A stretch of 64,000 nt of DNA, from NCBI RefSeq assembly GCF_014230145.1, contig NZ_JACHVC010000008.1:1-64000 (forward strand), in the 5' to 3' direction. A program made the position numbers and the translations under genes. Positions 1 to 9,350 of the stretch are shown in pieces. Position 1 is the first letter of the stretch, and each line of letters begins with the position of its first letter. This DNA is from Pelagicoccus albus. GTDB taxonomy: Bacteria > Verrucomicrobiota > Verrucomicrobiia > Opitutales > Opitutaceae. The notes beneath the pieces were generated by a model. The model was not told the DNA's origin. It ran no database searches and was given only the letters and a program-made list of their open reading frames with translations.

Positions 1-1593
1 AAAAAGGCTATTACGCAGGGTGGCGCCTTGGGAGTGATGTCCTCGTACAACGACTACGACGGAATTCCGGTCCAAGCGAGCAAGCTCTTCCTACAGGATA
101 TTTTAAGAGATGAATGGGGCTTCGAGGGCTATGTGGTCTCGGACAGCGGAGCGGTAGAGTTCCTCTATGAAAAGCACAGAGTGGCGGCCACTCCGAAGGA
201 AGCGATACGTCTTTCGGTCGAAGCTGGATTGAACATCCGCACTCACTTCACGCAACCGGAAGAGTATGCGGAGCCATTGGCTGAGCTGGTGGAAGAAGGT
301 CGCCTCTCTATGGATACGATCGATTCGCGAGTGTCCGATATTCTTCGGGTGAAGTTCCGATTGGGATTGTTTGACGATCCATATGAAACCAAGTCGATCG
401 ATACCGACTTGGTGGTGCGTTCTGAGGAGAATCTAGCGATTTCCCATCAGGCTTCCCGTGAATCGATTATTCTTTTGAAGAACGAGGGCGAGCTGCTGCC
501 GCTGGAAGGTGACTATCAGAAGATTCTCGTTACTGGTCCGATGGCGGACGATCAGCGGGCGTGGTGGAGCCGCTACGGCGCTCAGCGTCTCGACTACGTC
601 ACTCCATTGGAGGGCATTCGCTCCGCGTTGGATGGCAAAGTGGAGATCGTATATGTCAAAGGCGTAGAAGCGGCGGATGAGAATTGGCCCCTGAGCGATA
701 TCTATAAAGAGGCTGCCTCCGCTGAGGTACAAGCCGGCATCGACGCTGCCGTGGCAGCTGCAAAGGATGTGGACGTGATCATCGCTTGCGTTGGGGAAAC
801 GGATGCTCAATGCCGCGAGTCGCAAAGCCGCATCAGCCTTGATTTGCCGGGTTACCAGAACGAGCTCTTGCAGGCCCTGAAGGCAGCAGGCAAGCCGATC
901 GTTCTCGTTTTTTCCAATGGTCGTCCTCTCAGCGCTCAATACGCTATCCGTAACTTCCCATCTATCGTTGAAATGTGGTTCCCAGGGGAAGATGGGGGAG
1001 AGGCCCTGGCTGACGTATTGTTTGGCAACTACAATCCGGCGGGACGTTTACCAGTCACTGTCGCTCAATCCGTGGGGCAGCTGCCGTTGAATTTTCCGAG
1101 CAAACCCGGTTCTCAAGATGTGGACTACGGGCAGGTCAACGGATCGCTGTTCTCTTTTGGACATGGCCTGAGCTACACGAAGTTCAAATACGAAGGTTTG
1201 TCTTTAAGCGATGATGAGATCACCGCTGGCGATGAAGTCACCGTCGAACTAAGCGTCAAGAACGTTGGCGATCGCGATGGAGACGAGGTTGTGCAGCTGT
1301 ATTTGAGAGACGATTACAGCAGCGCTACAACCTATGACCAACGTCTCGTCGGCTTTAAGCGAGTACATATCCGAAAGGGCGAAACGGCTAAGGTCGAGTT
1401 TACCCTCTCGAAGGAGCACATGGAATTTTACAAGACCGGAGAGGGCTGGCTGATCGAGCCAGGTGGGTTCACGGTTTGGGTGGGCGCTTCGTCGTCCGAT
1501 CTGCGACTTCGCAGTCATTTTTCTGTGACCGACGAAAATGGAGAGGTGCCCGAGGAGCATGAGATCCAGGAGGAATGGGTCGATCCTATCTAA
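1..1593 (+). CDS. GH3 beta-glycosidase, C-terminal part (5' end outside window)
   Basis: The frame is open from base 1, so this is the 3' part of a gene that starts outside the window; the TTG at 28 is only the first possible start codon inside it. The segment holds the end of the GH3 TIM barrel with the nucleophile motif VVSDSG (Asp at nt 142-144). The GH3 alpha/beta sandwich follows (GPMADD, then a VGETDAQCRES stretch), and a C-terminal fibronectin III-like domain ends the protein. GH3 enzymes with this layout are exported beta-glucosidases, beta-xylosidases or related exo-acting enzymes that release a terminal sugar with retention. The exact sugar cannot be read here. A hairpin follows the stop, and the next carbohydrate-active gene lies 95 bp downstream on the same strand. 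Confidence 0.9.
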   Translation, partial: KKAITQGGALGVMSSYNDYDGIPVQASKLFLQDILRDEWGFEGYVVSDSGAVEFLYEKHRVAATPKEAIRLSVEAGLNIRTHFTQPEEYAEPLAELVEEGRLSMDTIDSRVSDILRVKFRLGLFDDPYETKSIDTDLVVRSEENLAISHQASRESIILLKNEGELLPLEGDYQKILVTGPMADDQRAWWSRYGAQRLDYVTPLEGIRSALDGKVEIVYVKGVEAADENWPLSDIYKEAASAEVQAGIDAAVAAAKDVDVIIACVGETDAQCRESQSRISLDLPGYQNELLQALKAAGKPIVLVFSNGRPLSAQYAIRNFPSIVEMWFPGEDGGEALADVLFGNYNPAGRLPVTVAQSVGQLPLNFPSKPGSQDVDYGQVNGSLFSFGHGLSYTKFKYEGLSLSDDEITAGDEVTVELSVKNVGDRDGDEVVQLYLRDDYSSATTYDQRLVGFKRVHIRKGETAKVEFTLSKEHMEFYKTGEGWLIEPGGFTVWVGASSSDLRLRSHFSVTDENGEVPEEHEIQEEWVDPI

Positions 1594-1625
1594 TTTGGGT
1601 TATATTAGTGTGTTAATCACTACTT

Positions 1626-1655
1626 GATGCCAGCGGTGGGGTAGCCGCTGGCATC
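1626..1655 (+). terminator. Hairpin between GH3 and GH2-fusion genes
   Basis: Perfect 11-bp stem GATGCCAGCGG / CCGCTGGCATC with loop TGGGGTAG, followed by TCACATTT rather than a clean T-run. It may be a weak terminator or an RNA-stabilising hairpin between two co-directional genes. Its loop resembles those of two other hairpins in this window (21203-21232 and 58092-58125). Confidence 0.5.
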
Positions 1656-1688
1656 TCACATTTAGGAAGCTGGTTAGGAGTGTTGAAG

Positions 1689-4600
1689 ATGATGGTTAGA
1701 AAAGGGGCGAGTACGAACGAGTGCGGGGTTGAATTAGCGTTGATTGGCAAAACCAGACCGATTTTAGGGAGGGGCTGGGTTGTTCTTCTTTTTGCAGTAT
1801 TCTGTTCATGTTTGGTATCTGCGAATCAACGCCAAGTTTTGAATTTCAATTCCAATTGGCTTCTAGGGGTTGGAGATTTTGAAGGGGCGCAGGAAGAAGG
1901 TTTCGACGATTCCAACTTCGAGGCAGTGACTCTGCCGCACGCTTGGAATGAAGACGATGCCTTCCGATTGGATATCCATAATCATCGTACTGGAATTGCA
2001 TGGTATAGGAAACAGTTCGTGCTCCCGGAGCAATCCGAGGAAGGGAAGGTATACATCGAGTTTGAAGGAGCGCGCCAGTTGGCTGAGGTCTGGATCAACG
2101 GAAACCGAGTCGGGGGCCATGAGAACGGAGTCATGGCGTTTGGTTTCGATATCACACGTTTCGTCCGGTCCTATCCGGAGACAAATGTGATCTCAGTTCG
2201 CACCGATAACGCTTGGGATACCAAGGAGTTCGTTTCTGGGCAGGGGTTTCAGTGGTCGGATCAGAATTTCAATGCTAACTATGGCGGACTTCCTAAGAAC
2301 GTTAAGCTTCACCTGACTGGAATTCTGCATCAGACATTACCTCTGTATTCGAGTCTAGGGTACACTGGTGTCTATGTTTACCCGAGCGACATCAAATTGG
2401 AGCAGGGGACTGCGGTTATAAATGTCGAGTCGGAGGTCGTTTTCGAACCAAGGCGCAATCAAGCGTTTGAGTTCGAGGTGGAAATCTTTGACCGCGATGG
2501 CAAGTCGGTTTCAGTCTTTTCAGGGGGAGAATTTGTTGCCCCGCAGCGTGGTCGAGTTGTAGCTAAGGCCTCGTCTCGCGTAGATGGGCTGAACTTTTGG
2601 AGTTGGGGCTATGGATATCTTTATAATGTCGTGACTCGGCTCAAAGTCGATGGTGAAGTAGTTGACGAAGTCAGGACTAAAACCGGATTCCGGAAAATGG
2701 AGTTTCGCGACGGAATGGTCCTCTTGAACGAACGGCCGATCCATGTGAAAGGTTACGCTCAGCGAAGCTCGAATGAGTGGCCAGCGCTTGGCTTGTCTGT
2801 TCCCCCTTGGCTTAGCGATTACTCCAATGGTCTGATGGTTGAGAGCGGAGCAAACATGGTTCGCTGGATGCACGTCACGCCGTGGAAGCAAGATGTGGAA
2901 TCCTGTGACCGCGTTGGCTTGATGCAGATGTTGCCTGCTGGAGATTCGGAGCGTGATGCGGTAGGTAGAAAGTGGTTACAACGTCTCGAGCTGATGCGTG
3001 ACGCGATCGTCTATAATCGCAATAACCCGAGCGTTGCGGTTTACGAAGGTGGAAACAACGATATCAGCGAAGAGCATATGCGTGAGCTTCGTCTCATAAA
3101 GGACCAGTTCGATCCGCATGGAGGTAGAGCGATCGGTAGTCGAAACATGTTAGGTTCCGAAGAGGCCGAATATGGGGGGGAGATGCTCTATATCAACAAG
3201 AGTGCCGGCATTCCGTATTGGCAAACCGAGTACTCGCGAGATGAAGGGCTGCGCAAATATTGGGATGAACTTTCGCCTCCGTACCACAAAGATGGAGACG
3301 GACCTCTGTACAAGGGAAGTTCTACTGCTTCATACAACAGGAATCAGGATTCGCACGCTATTGAAAACGTCGTCCGTTGGTACGACTACTGGAAAGAGCG
3401 TCCGGGAACAGGGAATCGTGTCAATGGCGGTGGCCTCAATATCGTCTTCTCCGACACCAATACCCACTATCGAGGCGCGGAGAATTATCGCAGAAGCGGC
3501 GAGGTCGATCCTATGCGGATCCCGAAGGATGGCTTTTATGCCCACCAAGTCATGTGGAATGGTTGGGTCGATCCCGCCACTCCGAAGGCTCACATCATTG
3601 GGCACTGGAATTACGAAAAGGGAACCGTTAAGGATGTTTATGTGGTTTCCAACTCCGACCAGGTCGAGCTTATGGTAAATGGTAAGTCGCTCGGAGAGGG
3701 AGAACAAAGTAGCAGGTTTTTGTTTACCTTTAAGGATGTCGCATGGGAAAGCGGAACGATCGAAGCCCTGGGGAAGGATTCTCAAGGAGCGGTTGTTTGC
3801 CGAGCAAAACACGAAACCGCAGGAAAGCCGTACGCCTTGCGTCTGTCTCAAATTGGTCCCGCTGAGCTGAAGGCGGACGGTGCGGATGTGTTGCTTGCCG
3901 AGGTAGAGGTAGTTGATAAGCAAGGACGTCGAAACCCGATTGCCTTGAACGAAGTCGATTTTTCTCTCGATGGACCGGCTGAGTGGAAGGGTGGCATCGC
4001 TCAAGGGCCGGATAATTATATCCTTTCTAAGAAATTGCCGGTCGAGTGCGGTGTGAATCGGGTGCTTGTTCGAACTTTGACCGAAGCTGGCGAGATCAAG
4101 CTTACCGCGAAGTCTAAGGGGCTGAAGTCAGCGTCGATCACTGTGGATTCCTTACCATTCGAAAGCGCTAATGGATACAGCGATCGTTTTCCTGACGAGA
4201 ACCTTAAAGGTAGTCTCGCTCACGGCCCAACTCCAAGTGGAGCTTCGATCACCATGACTCGGGTTCCTGCAGAAGTGGTGAAATCCAGCTCTGATTCCGA
4301 ATCTGATTCTGCCTTCGCTCATGACGACAACGAAGCGACGGCCTGGATAGGAAACGACGCCATCGAGTTTACCTTTGGCCGCGAGGTAACCTTGACTGAG
4401 CTTACTATGAAGGTCGGTGGTTTCCGCGCTCGTAGCTATCCTATTAGGATTATGGTCGATGAGACGGAGGTCTTTTTCGGAGCGACCGAACGAAGCCTCG
4501 GTTACATAACTCTGGATTTAAAGCCCATTAAGGGTTGGACTTTGAAGATCGTTCCTCTCGCGGGTGGGGAAGCTCGAGATGCTTTCGGAGACATCACGGA

Positions 4601-6236
4601 GCTCGTCGACCAGGGAAATGCGACTACGGGTGAAGAGAACGTAGGCGATCGGGAGCTTTCGATCATCGAAATCGAGTTTTACGAATCAATGCCCAATGAG
4701 CAGGCGTTTGACCTCTACCTCCTGATGGGGCAATCCAATATGGCGGGGCGGGACCTGACAGGCTTGCCCAACCAGACCACAAGTGGGCAAGTTCTAGCCT
4801 ATGGATATGACGGAGAGTGGCTTGTCGCCAAGGATCCAATACATAAGCAGACAGGCAGGATTAAGCCTGGAGTAGGTCCCGGAATCGCTTTCGCTCAAGC
4901 GATGCAGGCAGCCCATGCGGATACGACGATAGGTGTCGTGCCTTGTGCTGTAGGTGGATCTCCCTTGAGGCGTTGGGTAAAAGGTGGCGATCTTTACGAG
5001 GAAACCCTGTTGCGTGCTCGGGAAGCGATGGCCTATGGCAATCTCAAGGGTGTGATTTGGCACCAAGGAGAGTCGGATTCTGATTCTCAGAAGGAAGCGG
5101 AAACTTATGAAACGCGGCTAAGGCAAATGATCGCAGACTTGCGAGAGGATCTTCAGGCTCCGGATTTGCCGGTAGTGGTCGGTCAACTTGGTGGCTTCTT
5201 GTTACCTGAGAAGCAACCATTCTCCGGAGCCGTTAATCAAGCGATACGCAATATCGACCTAAGTGTATCGCATGTTGGATACGCCTCATCGGTCGGACTG
5301 AGCCACAAAGGGGACGATTTGCATTTTGATGCGGCTTCTTCCCGAAAGCTCGGGGAGCGGTTCGCGGTCGCCATGCAAGAGCTTCAAGCTCAAGCCGACG
5401 ACCCTGATGTTTCGGTCCGTCAGGTTGATGCGGACCGCGTCGTTCCTCTCTGGCCAGAAGGGCAGATGCCGGGCGTTTCGCCCGAAGGCGATGAAGAGGA
5501 TTTACCTTGGCGAGGCGATCGGGTGCAACGGATTACCAATACAGGTGTTCCAGCTATTTCGCTCTATTTGGCTTCTTCCGGAGATTCAACTGCACCTACT
5601 TTTATCGTATGCCCAGGAGGTGGGTACAGTTACCTTGCTTACAACAAGGAAGGAGTAGAAACTGCCGCCTGGTTGAACAGTTTGGGCTTAAATGCTGCGA
5701 TCTTGAAATATCGCACTCCAAATAATCGGGAAGGGGCCTTTCAAGATGTGCAGCGGGCGGTGAGGCTTCTGCGATCAAATGCAGATGCTTTGGGACTTGA
5801 TGAAGCGAGTATTGGCGTAATTGGATTTTCCGCAGGAGGTCATTTGAGCGCGCGAGCTAGCGCTCTTCATGGAAGGAATTCCTATGAGGCGATAGATGAG
5901 GTAGACGAGTTTAGTTCTCGCCCGGATTTTACTATCCTAGTGTATCCGGCATATTTAGACAATCGGGACGGAGCGATTTCGGAAGACTTTACTCAGCTGG
6001 ATGACGTCCCGCCAACTTTGATTGTTCATTCTGAGGACGATGAGAGCTTTGTTTTGGGTTCAAAGCTCTATGATGCTGAACTCACAAAAGCTGGGTCGGC
6101 GCACGAATATATTCTGTATCAAACGGGTGGACACGGGTTCGGGCTTCGCAGCGATCGACAAGCCAAGGTATGGCCTCAAGACGCTGAGGATTGGATGCGC
6201 AAAATTGGAATTCTGCAGAATTCCGAGACCGAATAG
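1689..6236 (+). CDS. Multimodular enzyme: GH2-like / discoidin-like / SASA esterase / alpha-beta hydrolase
   Basis: ATG 1689 is preferred over GTG 1680 because TAGGAG lies 8 nt before it; residue numbers here count from 1680. A hydrophobic export segment covers about residues 36-55. The GH2 jelly-roll (NGNRVGGHENG), Ig-like and barrel parts run to about 600. The nucleophile site is TEYSRDEG (E517), but the usual acid/base NE reads YEGGNND (N459-N460), so the catalytic Glu is replaced. An F5/8C (CBM32-like) module lies at about 865-1005. A SASA esterase domain follows: GQSN (S1019), WHQGES (1127-1132), DDLH (H1215). The C-terminal alpha/beta hydrolase has CPGGG, GFSAGG (S1384), D1453 and H1485. 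SASA and BD-FAE-type esterases remove acetyl groups from plant glycans. Three potential catalytic units in one exported protein suit decorated rhamnogalacturonan or hemicellulose, but the glycosidase activity is uncertain. Confidence 0.85.
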   Translation: MMVRKGASTNECGVELALIGKTRPILGRGWVVLLFAVFCSCLVSANQRQVLNFNSNWLLGVGDFEGAQEEGFDDSNFEAVTLPHAWNEDDAFRLDIHNHRTGIAWYRKQFVLPEQSEEGKVYIEFEGARQLAEVWINGNRVGGHENGVMAFGFDITRFVRSYPETNVISVRTDNAWDTKEFVSGQGFQWSDQNFNANYGGLPKNVKLHLTGILHQTLPLYSSLGYTGVYVYPSDIKLEQGTAVINVESEVVFEPRRNQAFEFEVEIFDRDGKSVSVFSGGEFVAPQRGRVVAKASSRVDGLNFWSWGYGYLYNVVTRLKVDGEVVDEVRTKTGFRKMEFRDGMVLLNERPIHVKGYAQRSSNEWPALGLSVPPWLSDYSNGLMVESGANMVRWMHVTPWKQDVESCDRVGLMQMLPAGDSERDAVGRKWLQRLELMRDAIVYNRNNPSVAVYEGGNNDISEEHMRELRLIKDQFDPHGGRAIGSRNMLGSEEAEYGGEMLYINKSAGIPYWQTEYSRDEGLRKYWDELSPPYHKDGDGPLYKGSSTASYNRNQDSHAIENVVRWYDYWKERPGTGNRVNGGGLNIVFSDTNTHYRGAENYRRSGEVDPMRIPKDGFYAHQVMWNGWVDPATPKAHIIGHWNYEKGTVKDVYVVSNSDQVELMVNGKSLGEGEQSSRFLFTFKDVAWESGTIEALGKDSQGAVVCRAKHETAGKPYALRLSQIGPAELKADGADVLLAEVEVVDKQGRRNPIALNEVDFSLDGPAEWKGGIAQGPDNYILSKKLPVECGVNRVLVRTLTEAGEIKLTAKSKGLKSASITVDSLPFESANGYSDRFPDENLKGSLAHGPTPSGASITMTRVPAEVVKSSSDSESDSAFAHDDNEATAWIGNDAIEFTFGREVTLTELTMKVGGFRARSYPIRIMVDETEVFFGATERSLGYITLDLKPIKGWTLKIVPLAGGEARDAFGDITELVDQGNATTGEENVGDRELSIIEIEFYESMPNEQAFDLYLLMGQSNMAGRDLTGLPNQTTSGQVLAYGYDGEWLVAKDPIHKQTGRIKPGVGPGIAFAQAMQAAHADTTIGVVPCAVGGSPLRRWVKGGDLYEETLLRAREAMAYGNLKGVIWHQGESDSDSQKEAETYETRLRQMIADLREDLQAPDLPVVVGQLGGFLLPEKQPFSGAVNQAIRNIDLSVSHVGYASSVGLSHKGDDLHFDAASSRKLGERFAVAMQELQAQADDPDVSVRQVDADRVVPLWPEGQMPGVSPEGDEEDLPWRGDRVQRITNTGVPAISLYLASSGDSTAPTFIVCPGGGYSYLAYNKEGVETAAWLNSLGLNAAILKYRTPNNREGAFQDVQRAVRLLRSNADALGLDEASIGVIGFSAGGHLSARASALHGRNSYEAIDEVDEFSSRPDFTILVYPAYLDNRDGAISEDFTQLDDVPPTLIVHSEDDESFVLGSKLYDAELTKAGSAHEYILYQTGGHGFGLRSDRQAKVWPQDAEDWMRKIGILQNSETE

Positions 6237-6243
6237 AATTTGT

Positions 6244-8970
6244 ATGAAGTTAATAACGATCAAGAAAAAGCACGTCTTGGCATTGTTGGCGTTTGGCGTT
6301 TTGGGAACTCTTACGCGCAGCGATGATCTTTACTCTGCGGAGGCAGAGGTTGAATGGCTGGAAGGGGTGCCCGAGGAAGGCATCTCTGGTGGTACTTGGG
6401 GAGTGCCGTGGCCAATTGGAACGCTTTCATCCGCCAGTGCTTTGGGAGTCTTAGACGAGAAGGGTAACTCGGTATCTAGCCAGACCTGGCCACTCGCTTA
6501 TTGGCCAGATGGCTCGTTGAAGTGGACCGCCCATGCCATTGCGGCAAGTGATAACGTGGCTCAGTCTTACAAGGTTGTATCGGGGAAGGCCCACGCTCCT
6601 GAAAAGGTAGTCTTGGTGCGCGAAGATAGTGAAACGGTTTCCGTCGAAACCGAATTAGCCAAGTTCACTTTTAATCGAACCGGCGAGTCTCTGATTCGTA
6701 GCATTGAACGTTCAGGAAAAGTGGTTGCCCATAATGGGCGTTTGATCGCCCTTAGCCGTGATTCTGCGGAGATGCGCGGGACGTGGGCGGAAACTAGCTA
6801 CGCTTCCAAAATTGAGGCAGTTGTTGTCGAACAGTCTGGACCGATTCGAGCTGTCATCAAAGTCGAAGGCAGCCATGCAAATGACGCTCGAGAATGGCTG
6901 CCTTTTGTTGTCCGGTTCTATGTCTATGCTGGATCCGATACGATGCGTATTATGCATAGTTTTATCTATGATGGGGATGAATACGCCGACTTTGTTAGTG
7001 GAATGGGGCTACGATTCGAAGTCCCCATGGGCGATCCCCTGTATGATCGCCATGTTCGTTTCGTTGGCGAGGGTGATGGACTGTTTGCTGAAGCGATCAA
7101 GGGGATCACTGGCCTGAGGCGGGATCCTGGCGATGCTGCACGTGAAGCTCAGATAGCAGGTCGCTCGACTCCACCATTGGAAACTTGGGACCAGCGGGTT
7201 GTGAACGGCTTGCCGTACGTACCAGCTTGGGGCGACTATTCCCTGAGCCAACTGTCCTCGGAAGGATTCCGTATCCAGAAAAGAACACAGGAAGGGCACG
7301 CTTGGATTGATTCCGCGACCGGACATCGTTCCGGCGGCGTTGGTTACGTTGGCGGAGCTTTACAAGGCGGGGTTTCCTTCGGTATGCGGGACTTTTGGCA
7401 GAGCCATCCAAGCCAGATGGATGTGCGAAATGCTGAGAGCGATACGGCTGAGGTGACACTTTGGATATGGTCGCCAGTAGCTCAGCCGATGGACTTTCGA
7501 TTTTTCCACGACGGAATGGGGATGGATACCTACCCAAAGCAAATCGATGGATTGAACATCACCTATGAGGATTACGAGGATGGATACGCGACTCCTTACG
7601 GGATCGCTCGAACTTCAGAATTTTATCTGAAAGCGGAGGACGTCACTCCAAGTCGAGAGTCTTTAGTTAGCTTTGCCGACCAGGTGCGTCTTCCAGCGCA
7701 ATTGACCGTAGGTCCGGAACACATTTTGGCGAGCGGTGTTTTTGGCGCTCAGTGGAGTTTGCCAAAGCGAGACACCAAAATCACGCAATGGTTGGAAGAT
7801 CGTTTGGAGTTCAAGCTCGATGCTTATGTGGCTGAAGTTGACAAGCGAGATTGGTATGGGTTCTGGCATTACGGAGATGTTATGCACACCTACGATACCG
7901 ACCGCCATGTCTGGCGTTATGACGTAGGTGGCTTCGGTTGGGATAATGCTGAACTGTCTCCTCCTATTTGGCTTTGGCTGAGCTATTTTCGTACTGGAAG
8001 AGCGGATGTCTTCCGATTTGCCGAAGCCATGTGTCGTCATAATTGCGACGTGGATACTTATCACCTAGGGAGATTTAGGGGGCTAGGCACGCGTCATGGA
8101 GTCCAGCATTGGGGAGATAGTTCCAAGCAGACACGGATTAGTACCGCTAGCTATTTCCGGCACTACTATTATCTGACGGCGGACGAGCGTACGGGAGATC
8201 TCCTTAGAGATTCTCTCTTTGGAATCGAAGCGGAGAAGAAAATTAACGTGGGCCGGAAGGTCGGAGGGAAGACGGAGTTGCAGCCGCTACCACCAATCGA
8301 AGCTCCGGAGCCCGGTGGCGAAGTCGTCATCAGCGGCTTGGGAATCGGAAACTTCATGGCTTCATGGATAACTGAAGCTGAACGCACGAATGATCCAGTA
8401 TGGCATGATCGAATCTTGAAGGTTATGAAGGGTCTTTCGGAGCATCCATACGGATTTTTTGGTACCAGTGTTCTCAATATTGATACTGGAGAGATCTCTC
8501 CGCTCGAGGGTGGTAAGCCTGTGCAGAGTCATCTGCGCTCTTGCTTTGGGCTCCCCGAGATCAGTCTGGAGCTAATCCGAACTTATGGAGAAAAGGTTCC
8601 AGAATACGCCGATAGATGGGCGGAATATGGCCGACTCTATAATGGTACTGCAGAAGAGCAGAAGGAAGTTCTCGGTATTTCGTTCCGCAATGCGAACTTG
8701 CGTGATTCCCATAGTCGACATACGGCTTATGCCGCTTTGCACCTTAAGGATCCGAGTCTCGCGAAAAGGGCATGGAAAGAGCTCTTGAAACGTTATGATG
8801 AGGAATCTCAAGCAGTGCCTGACGCTCTAAGCCTGAAAGGTCCTGAGGTCTTGAATCCAATCGATGAATACGTATTAGGAACAAATGGCTCGCAATGGGA
8901 AATTGCGGCTCTGGAGTGTCTCGCTTTTCTGCGTGAATGGACGCCGGAAAATTGGGACGATGTAAAGTAG
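6244..8970 (+). CDS. Exo-rhamnogalacturonan lyase-like protein (PL26 / YetA family)
   Basis: The start ATG 6244 lies 8 nt after the stop of the preceding gene and gives a signal peptide (KKKHVLALLAFGVLGTL); the same frame is open upstream inside that gene, which is not expected to be used. The 908-residue product has the N-terminal RIFT-barrel signature of the PcRGLX/YetA family (WGVPWPIGTL, WPLAYWPDGSLKWT), then a beta-sandwich region and a C-terminal alpha-helical barrel-like half rich in Trp and His (WHYGDVMHTYD, DNAELSPPIW). PL26 members cleave rhamnogalacturonan I exolytically by beta-elimination. The close spacing to the esterase/GH2 fusion suggests one operon. Family assignment is fairly firm; activity is by analogy, since many YetA-like proteins are uncharacterised. 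Confidence 0.75.
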   Translation: MKLITIKKKHVLALLAFGVLGTLTRSDDLYSAEAEVEWLEGVPEEGISGGTWGVPWPIGTLSSASALGVLDEKGNSVSSQTWPLAYWPDGSLKWTAHAIAASDNVAQSYKVVSGKAHAPEKVVLVREDSETVSVETELAKFTFNRTGESLIRSIERSGKVVAHNGRLIALSRDSAEMRGTWAETSYASKIEAVVVEQSGPIRAVIKVEGSHANDAREWLPFVVRFYVYAGSDTMRIMHSFIYDGDEYADFVSGMGLRFEVPMGDPLYDRHVRFVGEGDGLFAEAIKGITGLRRDPGDAAREAQIAGRSTPPLETWDQRVVNGLPYVPAWGDYSLSQLSSEGFRIQKRTQEGHAWIDSATGHRSGGVGYVGGALQGGVSFGMRDFWQSHPSQMDVRNAESDTAEVTLWIWSPVAQPMDFRFFHDGMGMDTYPKQIDGLNITYEDYEDGYATPYGIARTSEFYLKAEDVTPSRESLVSFADQVRLPAQLTVGPEHILASGVFGAQWSLPKRDTKITQWLEDRLEFKLDAYVAEVDKRDWYGFWHYGDVMHTYDTDRHVWRYDVGGFGWDNAELSPPIWLWLSYFRTGRADVFRFAEAMCRHNCDVDTYHLGRFRGLGTRHGVQHWGDSSKQTRISTASYFRHYYYLTADERTGDLLRDSLFGIEAEKKINVGRKVGGKTELQPLPPIEAPEPGGEVVISGLGIGNFMASWITEAERTNDPVWHDRILKVMKGLSEHPYGFFGTSVLNIDTGEISPLEGGKPVQSHLRSCFGLPEISLELIRTYGEKVPEYADRWAEYGRLYNGTAEEQKEVLGISFRNANLRDSHSRHTAYAALHLKDPSLAKRAWKELLKRYDEESQAVPDALSLKGPEVLNPIDEYVLGTNGSQWEIAALECLAFLREWTPENWDDVK

Positions 8971-9016
8971 TTCTCAAAGGTTGGAAGCAAGCTGAGCTCT
9001 TCCTCAGCAAAATACG

Positions 9017-9046
9017 GGCCCCGCATCAAGCGGGGCCTCTTTTTTT
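9017..9046 (+). terminator. Rho-independent terminator after the PL26-like gene
   Basis: Perfect 8-bp GC-rich stem GGCCCCGC / GCGGGGCC with loop ATCAA, followed by TCTTTTTTT. It ends the plus-strand operon that includes the PL26-like gene. Confidence 0.9.
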
Positions 9047-9298
9047 GCTCTAAGTATGTAGGTTGAACGGGCTGAAGCCAGCGAGCCGTTTGATTGGCTT
9101 CCATAAGTGCTCGAAGATTAATTTCCGCTCTCGTTTTCCCGCTCCACTATATCCTTGAAGCGGATTCTATCGCCTAACCGTGATGTAATTTGGAGTGCCG
9201 CTTCATGCCATGCGGTTAGAAACCACTCGTTTGTAGGCTGATCTTGGGGATCGCTCTGTCGAGATCTTTGGACTGCGCTACCCGTTTTAAAAAACTGA

Positions 9299-9327
9299 GC
9301 CTCCATCTTTCGATGGAGGCTGTTTTT
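9299..9327 (-). terminator. Terminator of the STN-TonB receptor gene (possibly bidirectional)
   Basis: Perfect 9-bp stem GCCTCCATC / GATGGAGGC with a 4-base loop. On the minus strand it lies about 30 nt beyond the receptor stop and is followed by TCAGTTTTTT; on the plus strand it is followed by TGTTTTT, so it can act both ways. Confidence 0.85.
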
Positions 9328-9350
9328 GAGTTAATCTATTCGGCGAATTC

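Larger units (their letters stand above)
8971..9350. other. 380-bp convergent intergenic region
   Basis: Lies between the PL26-like gene (+) and the STN-TonB receptor (-). It holds two strong terminators, listed separately, and no convincing gene. A 62-codon minus-strand frame at 9118-9306 overlaps the second terminator and shows no recognisable protein feature. Confidence 0.6.

Noticed and set aside
3330-4004. 224-codon minus-strand frame inside the GH2-fusion gene
   Set aside because: Antisense to a well-supported coding region and without any protein-family character.
9118-9306. 62-codon minus-strand frame
   Set aside because: It overlaps a strong terminator, has no export signal or recognisable motif, and its start has no ribosome-binding site.
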